Assembly: GCF_003710825.1 (NCBI RefSeq)
Contig: NZ_RHHQ01000022.1
Span: forward strand, 62,001-126,000
Length of the DNA: 64,000 nucleotides
Origin: Brevibacillus fluminis
GTDB taxonomy: Bacteria > Bacillota > Bacilli > Brevibacillales > Brevibacillaceae
Reading direction: 5' to 3'
The position numbers and the translations under genes were made by a program. Shown in pieces: positions 31,168 to 40,128 of the stretch; the first letter of the stretch is position 1; the number at the start of each line of letters is the position of its first letter. Under the pieces are notes generated by a model. The model did not search any database. It worked only from the letters and a program-made list of their open reading frames with translations, and was not told where the DNA came from.

Positions 31168-32328
31168 ATGAGATACTTAACAGCAGGGGAATCCCACGGA
31201 CCACAGCTGACCGCGATTATTGAAGGGGTTCCAAGCAACCTGCCGTTTTCTGTGGAGAAAATCAACTTTCAATTGGAGCGGCGTCAAAAAGGTCATGGCC
31301 GCGGCCGAAGAATGCAAATCGAAAAAGACCAGGTGAAGGTGCTGTCCGGGGTAAGACACGGATTGACAACAGGGGCGCCGATTACACTGGTCGTTGAAAA
31401 TAAAGACTGGACCCATTGGCAAAACATCATGAGCGTGGAGCCGGTGGAGGAGGGCGAAGCCCGTCGCCGCGTATCCCGCCCACGTCCAGGACATGCTGAC
31501 TTAAACGGTGCGATTAAATACCATCAGCGCGATATGCGCAACATCCTCGAGCGTTCAAGCGCACGGGAAACGACGATGCGCGTAGCTGTTGGAGCGGTTG
31601 CTCGTCAGCTGCTTGAAGCATTTGGCATTCAAGTTGCCGGACAGGTAACGCAAATCGGAGAGGTAGTAGCGGAGCGAATCGAGCTGCCAATCGACGAACA
31701 GATCGAAGTAACCGAAAACTCTCCTGTTCGCTGCTTGGACAAAGACGCTGAGCTAAAAATGATGCAGCTGATCGACAATGCAAAGGAAGACGGAGATTCT
31801 CTGGGCGGTATCGTAGAGGTACGTGTAGAAGGATTGCCGATCGGACTTGGTAGCCATGTACAGTGGGATCGCAAACTTGACGGCCGTCTGGCGCAAGCGG
31901 TGTTAAGCATCCAGGCGTTTAAAGGCGTTGAAATCGGAATCGGATTCGAAGCAGCGGGCAAGCCTGGATCGCAAGTACACGATGAAATCGTTTGGTCCGA
32001 GGAAAATGGCTATACGCGCAGCACCAACCGCGCTGGCGGTTTGGAAGGCAGTATGACAAATGGCATGCCGTTGATCGTGCGCGGCGTAATGAAGCCAATC
32101 CCGACGCTGTACAAGCCGCTCATGAGCGTAGACATTGATACGAAGGAGCCGTTCTCTGCAAGCATCGAGCGTTCTGACAGCTGCGCTGTGCCTGCGGCAA
32201 GCGTGGTGGCAGAGGCTGCGGTCGCATTTGAGATCGCACGTGCGATGTGTGAAAAGTTCCCGTCTGACTCGCTGGACGACATGCTAGAGAATGTAGTGCA
32301 ATACAAAGCGTACACGGAGCAATTCTAA
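31168..32328 (+). CDS. aroF: Chorismate synthase
   Basis: This enzyme (aroF in Bacillus, aroC in E. coli) converts EPSP to chorismate and needs reduced flavin. The 386-residue protein has GESHGPQLTAI at the start, the GRGRRMQIEKDQ stretch and the signature RPGHADLNGAIKY. TAGGAGGAG precedes the ATG. It heads the aromatic supraoperon, and its stop codon overlaps the aroB start by one base. The 88-bp repeats and the candidate promoter lie just upstream. Confidence 0.97.
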   Translation: MRYLTAGESHGPQLTAIIEGVPSNLPFSVEKINFQLERRQKGHGRGRRMQIEKDQVKVLSGVRHGLTTGAPITLVVENKDWTHWQNIMSVEPVEEGEARRRVSRPRPGHADLNGAIKYHQRDMRNILERSSARETTMRVAVGAVARQLLEAFGIQVAGQVTQIGEVVAERIELPIDEQIEVTENSPVRCLDKDAELKMMQLIDNAKEDGDSLGGIVEVRVEGLPIGLGSHVQWDRKLDGRLAQAVLSIQAFKGVEIGIGFEAAGKPGSQVHDEIVWSEENGYTRSTNRAGGLEGSMTNGMPLIVRGVMKPIPTLYKPLMSVDIDTKEPFSASIERSDSCAVPAASVVAEAAVAFEIARAMCEKFPSDSLDDMLENVVQYKAYTEQF

Positions 32329-33434
32329 TGATGAAAACATTGCGTGTAGAACTGGGAGAGCGTTCGTATCCGATTCATATCGGCAAAAATTTGTTGAGCC
32401 GCGTGCCTGCGTTTTTGACAGAGGCTGGCGTGTCTGTAAAACAAATGTTGTATGTCATCACCGATGAAAACGTGGCTCCGCTTTATTTAGAGCCACTCTT
32501 GCAATCATTGCGTGAATCAGGTTACACGGTGCATTCATCCGTTGTGGCTGGCGGCGAGCAAGCTAAGAGCTTCCATGTGTTTGAACGCGTAATGGGTGAA
32601 GTCATTGCGGCAGGGTTGGACCGGAAATCGGTCATTTTGGCGCTGGGTGGCGGCGTGGTCGGCGATCTGTCCGGCTTCGTCGCGGCCTCTTTCATGCGCG
32701 GGATTCCATTCATCCAGCTGCCTACCACGCTTCTTGCCCATGACAGTTCTGTAGGCGGTAAAGTTGCGATCAATCACAAGCTGGGCAAAAACTTGATCGG
32801 TGCCTTCCACCAGCCGCTTGCGGTTATCTATGATACCGATACGTTGACGAGCTTGCCAAGACGTGAGGTCGCTGCAGGATTTGCCGAAGTGGTCAAGCAC
32901 GGGTTGATTTCGGCAGAAGAATTTGTAGCCTGGCTCGAAGAAAATGCGGAAGCGTTGAATCAATTGGAGCCGGAATTGATCGCGACGGCCATCGAGCGCG
33001 GTTGTGCGATCAAGGCGCAAATCGTCTCGGAAGACGAAACAGAGCAAGACACCCGTGCTCTGCTGAATTTGGGCCATACGTTCGGACATGCCTTTGAAGC
33101 AATTGCGGCGTATTCCCAGCTCAATCATGGAGAAGCGATATCGATCGGCATGGGTCTGGCTTCGGAGCTGGCTGAAAAGATGGGATTGTGTGAGCAAGGT
33201 GTAAGCGAGCGGACCAAGCGGTTGCTGGCTCGTTATCATCTGCCGACGGAATGGCCGGATGGATTCGATCCATATGACGTATTGGAAGCCATGCGCAGAG
33301 ACAAAAAAGGTGTCGCGGGCCGGTTCAACCTGATTTTGCCACGAACAATCGGAAAAGTAGAAATCGTAAAAAACGTGGATGAAGCGTTGATCTTGCAGGT
33401 AATGCGCGAATCAGCGGGGAGGAGACAGAAATGA
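32328..33434 (+). CDS. aroB: 3-dehydroquinate synthase
   Basis: AroB cyclises DAHP to 3-dehydroquinate, using NAD and a metal ion. The 368-residue protein contains GGGVVGDLSGFVAASFMRG and QLPTTLLAHDSSVGGK, and metal ligands in the ALLNLGHTFGHAFE segment. Two consecutive ATG codons start the frame, the first sharing a base with the aroF stop. It overlaps aroH by four bases. Order aroF-aroB-aroH is as in B. subtilis. Confidence 0.96.
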   Translation: MMKTLRVELGERSYPIHIGKNLLSRVPAFLTEAGVSVKQMLYVITDENVAPLYLEPLLQSLRESGYTVHSSVVAGGEQAKSFHVFERVMGEVIAAGLDRKSVILALGGGVVGDLSGFVAASFMRGIPFIQLPTTLLAHDSSVGGKVAINHKLGKNLIGAFHQPLAVIYDTDTLTSLPRREVAAGFAEVVKHGLISAEEFVAWLEENAEALNQLEPELIATAIERGCAIKAQIVSEDETEQDTRALLNLGHTFGHAFEAIAAYSQLNHGEAISIGMGLASELAEKMGLCEQGVSERTKRLLARYHLPTEWPDGFDPYDVLEAMRRDKKGVAGRFNLILPRTIGKVEIVKNVDEALILQVMRESAGRRQK

Positions 33435-33799
33435 GCGTTAGGGCGGTAAGAGGAGCCATCACGGTGGAAACCAACAGCGCGGAAGAGATTTGGTCGGCGA
33501 CAGAAGAACTGGTGCGTGAAATCGTCGCGAGAAACGATCTGAAAGTAGACGATATAGCCAGCGTGCTCTTTACGACGACCGAGGACTTGAATGCTGCGTT
33601 TCCTGCCAAGGGCGCACGCAACCTGGAAGGGTGGGACGATGTGCCACTCACCTGTGCGCAAGAAATTCCGGTTCCTGGCAGCTTGCCACGCTGCATTCGC
33701 GTGATGATGCACATCAACACGGAAAAAGGCAACAAGGACATCCATCACGTATTCTTGCGTGAAGCGGTGAAGCTGCGTCCGGATTTGGCAAATCGTTAG
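33431..33799 (+). CDS. aroH: Chorismate mutase AroH
   Basis: AroH is the monofunctional trimeric chorismate mutase that makes prephenate for tyrosine and phenylalanine. The 122-residue protein shows VRAVRGAITVE with the essential Arg7, the CAQEIPVPGSLPRCIRVM segment with Cys75-like and Arg90-like residues, and ends shortly after. GGGGAGGAG lies upstream of the ATG, which overlaps the aroB stop. The trp promoter begins directly at its stop codon. Confidence 0.95.
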   Translation: MSVRAVRGAITVETNSAEEIWSATEELVREIVARNDLKVDDIASVLFTTTEDLNAAFPAKGARNLEGWDDVPLTCAQEIPVPGSLPRCIRVMMHINTEKGNKDIHHVFLREAVKLRPDLANR

Positions 33800-33829
33800 T
33801 TGACTTTTCACGTGCCCTTAGATTAAGAT
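33800..33829 (+). promoter_or_regulatory. trp promoter
   Basis: TTGACT, 18 bp, then TAAGAT. It begins at the aroH stop codon, the same place as the internal trp promoter of B. subtilis. The expected transcript carries about 255 bases of leader before trpE. Confidence 0.75.
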
Positions 33830-33855
33830 AATAACCAATCGTTACTTAGCTTTTT

Positions 33856-33926
33856 GAGTAGAGTGTTTGAGCAGAGTTCAGTTGAGAAGAGTCAGGTTGA
33901 GAAGAGATGAGATGAGGAGAAGCTAG
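33856..33926 (+). promoter_or_regulatory. TRAP binding site in the trp leader
   Basis: NAG triplets begin at 33856, 33861, 33869, 33874, 33879, 33884, 33889, 33893, 33899, 33904, 33909, 33914, 33920 and 33924; most are GAG and most are 5 nt apart. Eleven or more (G/U)AG triplets with 2-3 base spacers is the known binding pattern for the 11-subunit TRAP ring encoded by mtrB at 23.3 kb. The last triplets overlap the antiterminator. Confidence 0.9.
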
Positions 33927-33954
33927 GTTTTATAGGCACGGTCTATAAATCCAG
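33923..33954 (+). promoter_or_regulatory. trp antiterminator hairpin
   Basis: TTTATAG (33929-33935) pairs with CTATAAA (33943-33949). The stem extends with G-C and C-G pairs from 33923-33927 to 33951-33954, with one bulge and one mismatch. The 5' arm overlaps the final NAG triplets and the 3' arm overlaps the 5' arm of the terminator, so bound TRAP would block it and free the terminator. Confidence 0.8.
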
Positions 33955-33974
33955 GGTTCGCCCTGGATTTTTTT
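33947..33974 (+). terminator. trp leader attenuator terminator
   Basis: AAATCCAGGG pairs perfectly with CCCTGGATTT over a TTCG tetraloop and runs into seven T. It lies about 118 bases before trpE and shares eight bases with the antiterminator. Confidence 0.9.
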
Positions 33975-34058
33975 GCATTTCGTGCTGCAAGGGTCGTCAT
34001 GCGCTTGTATGGCAACACCTTGCATGTCACACATTCCGCTTTCCTCTCATCCTCCAAC

Positions 34059-34082
34059 CCTCTTCCGTACAAAACGAAGAGG
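34059..34082 (+). promoter_or_regulatory. Hairpin over the trpE ribosome binding site
   Basis: CCTCTTC (34059-34065) pairs with GAAGAGG (34076-34082), which is the trpE ribosome binding site. The CT-rich stretch before it is also complementary to parts of the TRAP site (GAGAAGAG, GATGAGA). Without TRAP it could pair there; with TRAP bound it would be free to hide the ribosome binding site, as known for B. subtilis trpE. Confidence 0.65.
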
Positions 34083-34091
34083 TGATTTGTC

Positions 34092-35621
34092 ATGTTTACC
34101 CCCACTTTTGCAGAGGTCACATCCTTGGCCCCACAGTATTCCATGATTCCCATTCGCATGACTGTATTAGCCGATCAAGAAACGCCAATCCGGTTGTATC
34201 AGAAAATTCGCACCGACAATTCCTTTTTGCTCGAAAGTGTAGAAGGCGGTTCGAGGTGGGCGCGTTATTCGTTCATCGGGCTGAACCCGTTCGAGACGCT
34301 AGAGGCGAAAGGAACGGCGATTACTCTGTCACGACGCGATACGCCAATCGTAAAGCAGGAAGGCAATCCGATTGAGCTGTTGCGCGAGAGGATGAAGCAG
34401 TATCGCAGTCCGCAGCTTGCCGATTACCCTCGTTTTAGCGGCGGAGCGGTAGGATTTTTCGGATACAATACGCTCCATTACTATGAAGAGTTGCCAGCGC
34501 ATAAGCGTGAAGTGCTCGATGTGCCGGACCTGCGCTTCCTGTTCGTCGATGAGCTGATCGCATTTGACCATTTGAAGCAGGAAATTCAAGTGATCGTTAA
34601 TTTGCACATCGAAGGTTCTGAATCGCCTGAAGAGCTGGAACAAAAATACAAGCAAACGTGCGAGCGCATTCGGGAACTGGCTCATCGGATCACCGATGAT
34701 GCGGCGCACCCGGAACAGAAGCGCCATGTGACATCGGAAGCCGCGCAAGCGAGCAGGCTAACGATCAAGTCGAACATGTCGAAACCTGCTTTCGAACAAA
34801 TGGTAGAGCGCGCCAAGGACTACATTGCGGCGGGGGACATCTTCCAGGTGGTGCTGTCGCAGCGTTTCACTGTTGATACTGCGCTCGATCCGTTTTCCGT
34901 CTATCGTGTACTGCGAACGCTGAACCCGTCTCCTTACATGTACTACCTGCAGTATGCGGACACAACATTGGTTGGAACATCGCCCGAGATTTTGGTCCGC
35001 GTTGAGGATAACAAGGTTGAGATTCGGCCGATCGCAGGCACGCGCAAACGCGGCGCAACGGCACGTGAAGATGAAGAGCTGGCGAAAGATTTGCTTGCTG
35101 ATGAAAAAGAGCGTGCCGAACATACGATGCTGCTCGACCTGGGGCGCAACGACGTAGGCAGAGTTGCACGGTATGGTTCGGTCAAAGTGGAAGAACAGAT
35201 GGTAATCGAACAATATTCGCACGTCATGCACATGGTGTCACACGTCTCCGGTCAATTGCGCGACGACCTCGATCCGTTCGACGCCGTGCTGTCCGCCTTC
35301 CCGGCAGGAACGGTTTCAGGCGCTCCTAAGCTGCGTGCGATGGAAATCATCGCTGAGCTTGAGCCGGATGCGCGTCATACGTATGCTGGCTCGATCGGCT
35401 ACCTCAGCTTTACCGGCAATATGGATACGTGCATTACGATTCGGACCATTTTGTTCAAAGACAACCAGGCGCACATCCAGGCAGGCGGCGGAATTGTCGC
35501 AGACTCCATTCCCGAGATGGAATACCAGGAGTCGGTGAACAAGGCGAGCGCGATGTTCCGGGCTTTGGAAAAGGCAGAGCAACTGTTTCGTCGGGAGGGG
35601 GAAAACGTATGCTCCAAGTAG
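34092..35621 (+). CDS. trpE: Anthranilate synthase component I
   Basis: TrpE makes anthranilate from chorismate with ammonia supplied by a glutamine amidotransferase subunit. The 509-residue protein has an N-terminal regulatory region with LLESVEGG (tryptophan feedback motif LLES) and the C-terminal chorismate-binding domain (about 235-495), with GTSPEILV, RPIAGTRKRG, LDLGRNDVGRVA and FPAGTVSGAPKLRAMEII. No trpG lies in the operon; as in B. subtilis the shared subunit (pabA/trpG) is probably in the folate operon. Its end overlaps trpD by 13 bases. Expression is under the TRAP leader upstream. Confidence 0.97.
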   Translation: MFTPTFAEVTSLAPQYSMIPIRMTVLADQETPIRLYQKIRTDNSFLLESVEGGSRWARYSFIGLNPFETLEAKGTAITLSRRDTPIVKQEGNPIELLRERMKQYRSPQLADYPRFSGGAVGFFGYNTLHYYEELPAHKREVLDVPDLRFLFVDELIAFDHLKQEIQVIVNLHIEGSESPEELEQKYKQTCERIRELAHRITDDAAHPEQKRHVTSEAAQASRLTIKSNMSKPAFEQMVERAKDYIAAGDIFQVVLSQRFTVDTALDPFSVYRVLRTLNPSPYMYYLQYADTTLVGTSPEILVRVEDNKVEIRPIAGTRKRGATAREDEELAKDLLADEKERAEHTMLLDLGRNDVGRVARYGSVKVEEQMVIEQYSHVMHMVSHVSGQLRDDLDPFDAVLSAFPAGTVSGAPKLRAMEIIAELEPDARHTYAGSIGYLSFTGNMDTCITIRTILFKDNQAHIQAGGGIVADSIPEMEYQESVNKASAMFRALEKAEQLFRREGENVCSK

Positions 35622-36634
35622 CGATCAACCAAATCATCAGAGGACTTCATTTGAACCGTGAGATGGCACGCCAGGCGATGGGAGAGATCATGGACGGCGC
35701 TGCGACACAGGCGCAAATCGGCGCATTCCTAGCATCCCTGCGGTTGAAAGGGGAGCAGACGGAAGAGATCATCGGGTTCGCCCAAGCGATGCGTGAGCGT
35801 GCGCTTTCGTTTCCAATCGCCAGTGAACGGCTCGTGGATACGTGCGGCACGGGCGGGGATGGTGCCGACACGTTTAACATTTCCACAGCAGCTGCGATCG
35901 TAGCAGCATCGGCTGGTGTTGAAATCGCAAAACATGGCAATCGCGCTGTTTCGAGCAAAAGCGGGAGTGCCGATGTGCTCGAGGCGATGGGAATTCCGAT
36001 TTCGCTTTCTCCGGAAGCTGCTGCTGATTGCTTGCGTCAAACCAACCTGGCGTTCTTGTTTGCCCCGCTCTATCATCAAGCGATGAAACACGCGGCAGGC
36101 GCGCGCAAGGAGCTGGCGATCCGCACCGTATTTAATTTGCTGGGTCCACTGTGCAACCCGGCACGGGCCAAACGGCAGCTGCTCGGCATCTACGATCGCA
36201 AGCTATTGCCTGTGATTGCCGAAGTGTTGGGTGAGCTGGGTGTCGATCGTGCTCTTGTTGTCGCGGGCGATGACGGATTGGATGAGCTGACCGTAACCGG
36301 GCCAAGCCAAATCGCGGAGCTGCGCGATGGCGTGGTCACGACCTATACGATTGAACCAACGCAGTTCGGGCTGGGCACATACCAGCTCGAAGCGCTCCGC
36401 GGCGGAGATGCCGCATTGAATGCCACAATCATCCGCGAAGTGTTTTATGGGAAACGTGGGGCTGCTAGAGATATCGTCCTGCTGAATGCCGGAGCGATCC
36501 TGTATTTGGCTGATCGGGTACCATCCTTGGAAATCGGCGTCATCCGTGCGGCAGAGCTGATCGACCGTGGAGACGTCATCGCAAAATTGAACGAGATTCG
36601 CGAGGTTGCAGGAGGAATGACGCATGCTTCATAA
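35609..36634 (+). CDS. trpD: Anthranilate phosphoribosyltransferase
   Basis: TrpD joins anthranilate to PRPP. The 341-residue protein has the PRPP motif DTCGTGGDGADTFNIST, the KHGNRAVSSKSGSADVLEAMG segment and the anthranilate-side FNLLGPLCNPA. The ATG at 35609 lies after GGGAGGGGG and inside the last codons of trpE; the upstream part of the open frame is a shadow of trpE. It overlaps trpC by 11 bases. Confidence 0.96.
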   Translation: MLQVAINQIIRGLHLNREMARQAMGEIMDGAATQAQIGAFLASLRLKGEQTEEIIGFAQAMRERALSFPIASERLVDTCGTGGDGADTFNISTAAAIVAASAGVEIAKHGNRAVSSKSGSADVLEAMGIPISLSPEAAADCLRQTNLAFLFAPLYHQAMKHAAGARKELAIRTVFNLLGPLCNPARAKRQLLGIYDRKLLPVIAEVLGELGVDRALVVAGDDGLDELTVTGPSQIAELRDGVVTTYTIEPTQFGLGTYQLEALRGGDAALNATIIREVFYGKRGAARDIVLLNAGAILYLADRVPSLEIGVIRAAELIDRGDVIAKLNEIREVAGGMTHAS

Positions 36635-37427
36635 AATCGTCGAAACGAAAAAAGAAGAGCTCGCGGTGTTGAAAAAAACAACGGGAATCTACGATCTGCT
36701 TACACAGGCAGAGGCGATGGGAGCGACGCGGGGCTATATCCGTTCGTTGACCCAAAGTGAACGCAATGTGAGTGTAATCGCAGAGGTGAAAAAGGCATCT
36801 CCATCTAAAGGGATCATTCGTGCAGATTTTCATCCTGTAGAAATTGCAAAAGCATATGAAGCGGCACGAGTGGAGGCCATTTCCGTATTGACCGATGTGA
36901 ACTATTTTCAAGGCTCGCTTTCTTACTTGCGAGACATTCGCCAGGCCGTATCGGTTCCGCTTTTGCGCAAAGATTTTCTCATCGATGAGCTGCAGGTTGT
37001 GGAGGCGCGCGCGAACGGAGCCGACTGCATCCTGTTGATTGCGGCGATTCTCGATGAAGAGCAGCTGCGCCACTTGCACCAAACGGCGGCATCTCTGACG
37101 CTTGATGTATTGATAGAAGTACACAATCAAGAGGAACTCGAAAAAGTTTATCGTGCTGTCACTCCAAAACTACTTGGTATCAACAATCGGAATCTTCGCA
37201 CGTTTACGACTGATTTGGCGACGACGGCAGAATTGATCAAACAGATCCCCGGCATTCCGGTGGTCAGCGAAAGTGGCATTGCTGGACCGGATGATCTGTG
37301 TTTTGTGCAAGAGGCAGGAGTGCGTTCTGTGCTGATTGGTGAGCATTTCATGCGGCAGGATGACATCGTTCAAGCGGTGATTGGACTGATGGGCGAACGA
37401 TCGGCTGCGAAAGCGGGGGAAGCGTAA
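36624..37427 (+). CDS. trpC: Indole-3-glycerol phosphate synthase
   Basis: TrpC closes the indole ring, releasing carbon dioxide. The 267-residue TIM-barrel protein has VIAEVKKASPSKGIIR with the substrate lysine, LLRKDFLIDE with the catalytic lysine, GINNRNLRTF and VSESGI at the phosphate site. It starts inside the last codons of trpD and shares one base with the trpF start. It is a separate protein rather than a TrpC-TrpF fusion. Confidence 0.96.
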   Translation: MLHKIVETKKEELAVLKKTTGIYDLLTQAEAMGATRGYIRSLTQSERNVSVIAEVKKASPSKGIIRADFHPVEIAKAYEAARVEAISVLTDVNYFQGSLSYLRDIRQAVSVPLLRKDFLIDELQVVEARANGADCILLIAAILDEEQLRHLHQTAASLTLDVLIEVHNQEELEKVYRAVTPKLLGINNRNLRTFTTDLATTAELIKQIPGIPVVSESGIAGPDDLCFVQEAGVRSVLIGEHFMRQDDIVQAVIGLMGERSAAKAGEA

Positions 37428-38080
37428 TGACGCATGTGAAAATTTGCGGCATCCGCACGCAAGAGACGTTGCAGCTGCTCGTTGAATTGCAGGTAGACTA
37501 TGTCGGCTTCGTGTTTGCGCCGAGCAAACGCCAGATCAGCGGCTTGGAAGCAGGACGTTTGCTCGCCGCGGTCGAAAATCATCCGGTTCCAGTCGGAGTT
37601 TTTGTGAATCCGACGGTCGAAGAGCTTGACGAGGTGCTCAGATATGCGAACCTCGATGTGATCCAGCTACATGGACAGGAGAGTCCGGCTTTTTGCGCGG
37701 AAGTGAAAGAGCGGTTTGGCAAAAAGGTGTGGAAGGCGATCTCCGTGGGTAAGCCCGGATTTTCCGCATCCTCGCTTGCGCAATACCGCCCGAGTGTAGA
37801 TGGTTATTTGTTTGATACGTATTCAGCCGACATGGCAGGGGGCACGGGCAAACGCTTCGATTGGGCGGCGATTCCGCAACTGATGGAAGAGACCGCGGGT
37901 CAGGCAAGCGTTTTCGCCGGTGGTATCGATGGGCAAAATGTCGGGGAGCTGCTCGCTTCCTTTGCGCCGCAGGCGATCGATGTTTCGAGCGGTGTCGAAA
38001 CCGATGGCGTGAAAGATGAACAGAAGCTTCGAGAATTCATGAAAAGGGTGAGAGAAAATGTCCCAAACCATATTTCCTAA
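37427..38080 (+). CDS. trpF: Phosphoribosylanthranilate isomerase
   Basis: TrpF catalyses the Amadori rearrangement of phosphoribosylanthranilate. The 217-residue barrel begins VKICGIR with the catalytic cysteine at residue 7, has VGFVFAPSKRQI and QLHGQE, and ends with FAGGIDGQNV and the catalytic aspartate region AIDVSSGVE. It overlaps trpC by one base and trpB by 23, so translation is coupled throughout. Confidence 0.96.
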   Translation: MTHVKICGIRTQETLQLLVELQVDYVGFVFAPSKRQISGLEAGRLLAAVENHPVPVGVFVNPTVEELDEVLRYANLDVIQLHGQESPAFCAEVKERFGKKVWKAISVGKPGFSASSLAQYRPSVDGYLFDTYSADMAGGTGKRFDWAAIPQLMEETAGQASVFAGGIDGQNVGELLASFAPQAIDVSSGVETDGVKDEQKLREFMKRVRENVPNHIS

Positions 38081-39281
38081 AACAACCGTACCTGACGCAA
38101 GCGGTCGGTTCGGATCGTTCGGCGGCAAATTTGTTCCGGAAACGCTGATGACGGCTCTGGAAGAACTAGAGGCTGCTTTTGCAGAAGCGCAGAAAGACCC
38201 GGCATTCACGAACGAGCTGAATCAATTGCTGCGTTACTACTCCGGCCGTCCAACGCCACTCTATTACGCAGAGCAGCTGAGCGAAACGCTCGGGGGAGCG
38301 CGTATTTTCCTCAAGCGCGAGGATTTAAACCATACAGGTGCACATAAGCTCAACAACGCGCTCGGCCAAGGATTGCTGGCGAAGCGAATGGGGAAAAAAT
38401 CAATCATCGCCGAAACCGGCGCAGGCCAGCATGGCGTGGCGAGCGCGACGGTGGCAGCGCGGCTCGGCCTTTCCTGTAAAGTGTTTATGGGGGAAGAAGA
38501 CATTCGTCGCCAAGCTCTCAACGTGTTCCGGATGAAGCTGCTCGGAGCTGAGGTTGTGCCGGCTCTGTCGGGTACGCGAACACTGAAAGACGCGACGAAT
38601 GAGGCGATCCGGTATTGGGTTTCACAAGTGGACGAGACGTTTTATGTGATCGGGTCCGTCGTGGGTCCGCATCCATACCCTTACATGGTTCGCGAGTTCC
38701 AAAAGATTATCGGGGAAGAAACGCGCCGCCAGGTACAGGAGCAGCTGGGACGTCTGCCAGACGAGGTCATTGCTTGCGTCGGCGGCGGCAGCAATGCGAT
38801 CGGTATGTTTTATCCGTTTTTACAGGACGATGTGAAGCTGCGCGGTGTAGAGGCTGCTGGACATGGCATCGATACGACGAAGCATGCCGTTACACTGACA
38901 TTAGGCCGCCCAGGTGTGATTCACGGCGCGATGACCTATTTGCTGCAGGATGAGTTCGGGCAAGTGCAAGAGGCTCATTCCATCTCGGCTGGTCTCGATT
39001 ATCCGGGGGTTGGACCTGAGCATGCCTATTTGAAAGACACGGAACGGGTCAACTACACGTCAGTCACTGACGACGAGGCGCTTCATGCCGTGGAACTGTT
39101 GTGCCGCACGGAAGGCATCATTCCGGCATTGGAAAGCGCGCATGCATTGGCGGAAACAATCAAGGTTGCACCGACCAAAAGCAAAGATTACGCAATCGTT
39201 GTATGCTTATCCGGCCGCGGCGATAAAGATGTGAATACGATCCAAGAAGCACTGGAAAAGAAAATGAAGGGGGATCACTAA
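38058..39281 (+). CDS. trpB: Tryptophan synthase beta subunit
   Basis: TrpB condenses indole with serine through pyridoxal phosphate. The 407-residue protein has the PLP lysine K97 in NHTGAHKLNN, the indole/PLP-side AETGAGQHGVA segment, the phosphate-binding GGGSNAIG and the C-terminal CLSGRGDKD. Length is normal for TrpB1. It begins within trpF and is followed by trpA one base after its stop. Confidence 0.97.
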   Translation: MSQTIFPKTTVPDASGRFGSFGGKFVPETLMTALEELEAAFAEAQKDPAFTNELNQLLRYYSGRPTPLYYAEQLSETLGGARIFLKREDLNHTGAHKLNNALGQGLLAKRMGKKSIIAETGAGQHGVASATVAARLGLSCKVFMGEEDIRRQALNVFRMKLLGAEVVPALSGTRTLKDATNEAIRYWVSQVDETFYVIGSVVGPHPYPYMVREFQKIIGEETRRQVQEQLGRLPDEVIACVGGGSNAIGMFYPFLQDDVKLRGVEAAGHGIDTTKHAVTLTLGRPGVIHGAMTYLLQDEFGQVQEAHSISAGLDYPGVGPEHAYLKDTERVNYTSVTDDEALHAVELLCRTEGIIPALESAHALAETIKVAPTKSKDYAIVVCLSGRGDKDVNTIQEALEKKMKGDH

Positions 39282-39282
39282 G

Positions 39283-40101
39283 ATGAGTCAAGCGACAAAC
39301 CGCATTGATCAACTATTTGCCGACCGGTCGAAGAAACGGTTCATCCCGTTTCTGACTATCGGTGATCCTTCGATTGAGCTGAGCTTTGCATTGGTGAAAG
39401 AGATTATCGCTGCTGGCGCGGATGCCATCGAGCTAGGGGTGCCGTATTCAGACCCGCTCGCAGACGGACCGACGATCCAACGCGCCTCCCAGCGCGCATT
39501 AGCTGGTCAAGTGTCCATTCGTGATGTGATTATGCTCGTCTCCCGGCTTCGTCAGGCTGGCGTCGAGGCTCCGCTAATCCTGTTTACGTATGTGAATCCC
39601 GTGCTGCAATACGGATTGGAGCGTTTTTTCGCGGATTTGGCGGCAAACGGAGCAGATGGCGTCATCATTCCAGACTTGCCAATCGAAGAGAATGAGGAGG
39701 CAGTGCGGATTGCAAAGGAGCATGACCTACACGTAATATCGTTGGTCGCACCGACGTCAGATTCGCGGATCGCCAAAATCGGGCAAAAGGCAGAAGGCTT
39801 CCTCTATTGCGTATCATCGCTCGGCGTGACGGGCACGCGCTCAAGTCTGCGCGGTGACTTAGACCAATTCCTCGGCAAAGTGCGCGAAAGCACGAACGCG
39901 CCGATCGCGGTCGGATTCGGCATCTCTACACCGGAGCAAGTGAAAGATGTCGCTACGTACGCAGACGCCGTCATTGTCGGCAGTGCAATCGTGCAGGAAA
40001 TCGAGCGGAATTTACCTCTGCTGAAAGCGGAAGAAAGCCTCCAAGAAGGAATTGGGAACGTAAAAACCTTTGTACAAAATTTAGCAAGTGCGTTACAATA
40101 A
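39283..40101 (+). CDS. trpA: Tryptophan synthase alpha subunit
   Basis: TrpA cleaves indole-3-glycerol phosphate to indole and glyceraldehyde 3-phosphate and channels indole to TrpB. The 272-residue barrel has the catalytic pair E50 (DAIELGVPYSDP) and D61 (LADGPTIQ), and GVTGTRSSL with GFGISTPEQV at the phosphate site. AGGGGGAT precedes the ATG. The hisC gene follows after 27 bases with no terminator, as in the B. subtilis supraoperon. Confidence 0.97.
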   Translation: MSQATNRIDQLFADRSKKRFIPFLTIGDPSIELSFALVKEIIAAGADAIELGVPYSDPLADGPTIQRASQRALAGQVSIRDVIMLVSRLRQAGVEAPLILFTYVNPVLQYGLERFFADLAANGADGVIIPDLPIEENEEAVRIAKEHDLHVISLVAPTSDSRIAKIGQKAEGFLYCVSSLGVTGTRSSLRGDLDQFLGKVRESTNAPIAVGFGISTPEQVKDVATYADAVIVGSAIVQEIERNLPLLKAEESLQEGIGNVKTFVQNLASALQ

Positions 40102-40128
40102 CCAAAAAACCTGTTTGGAGTGACATAC

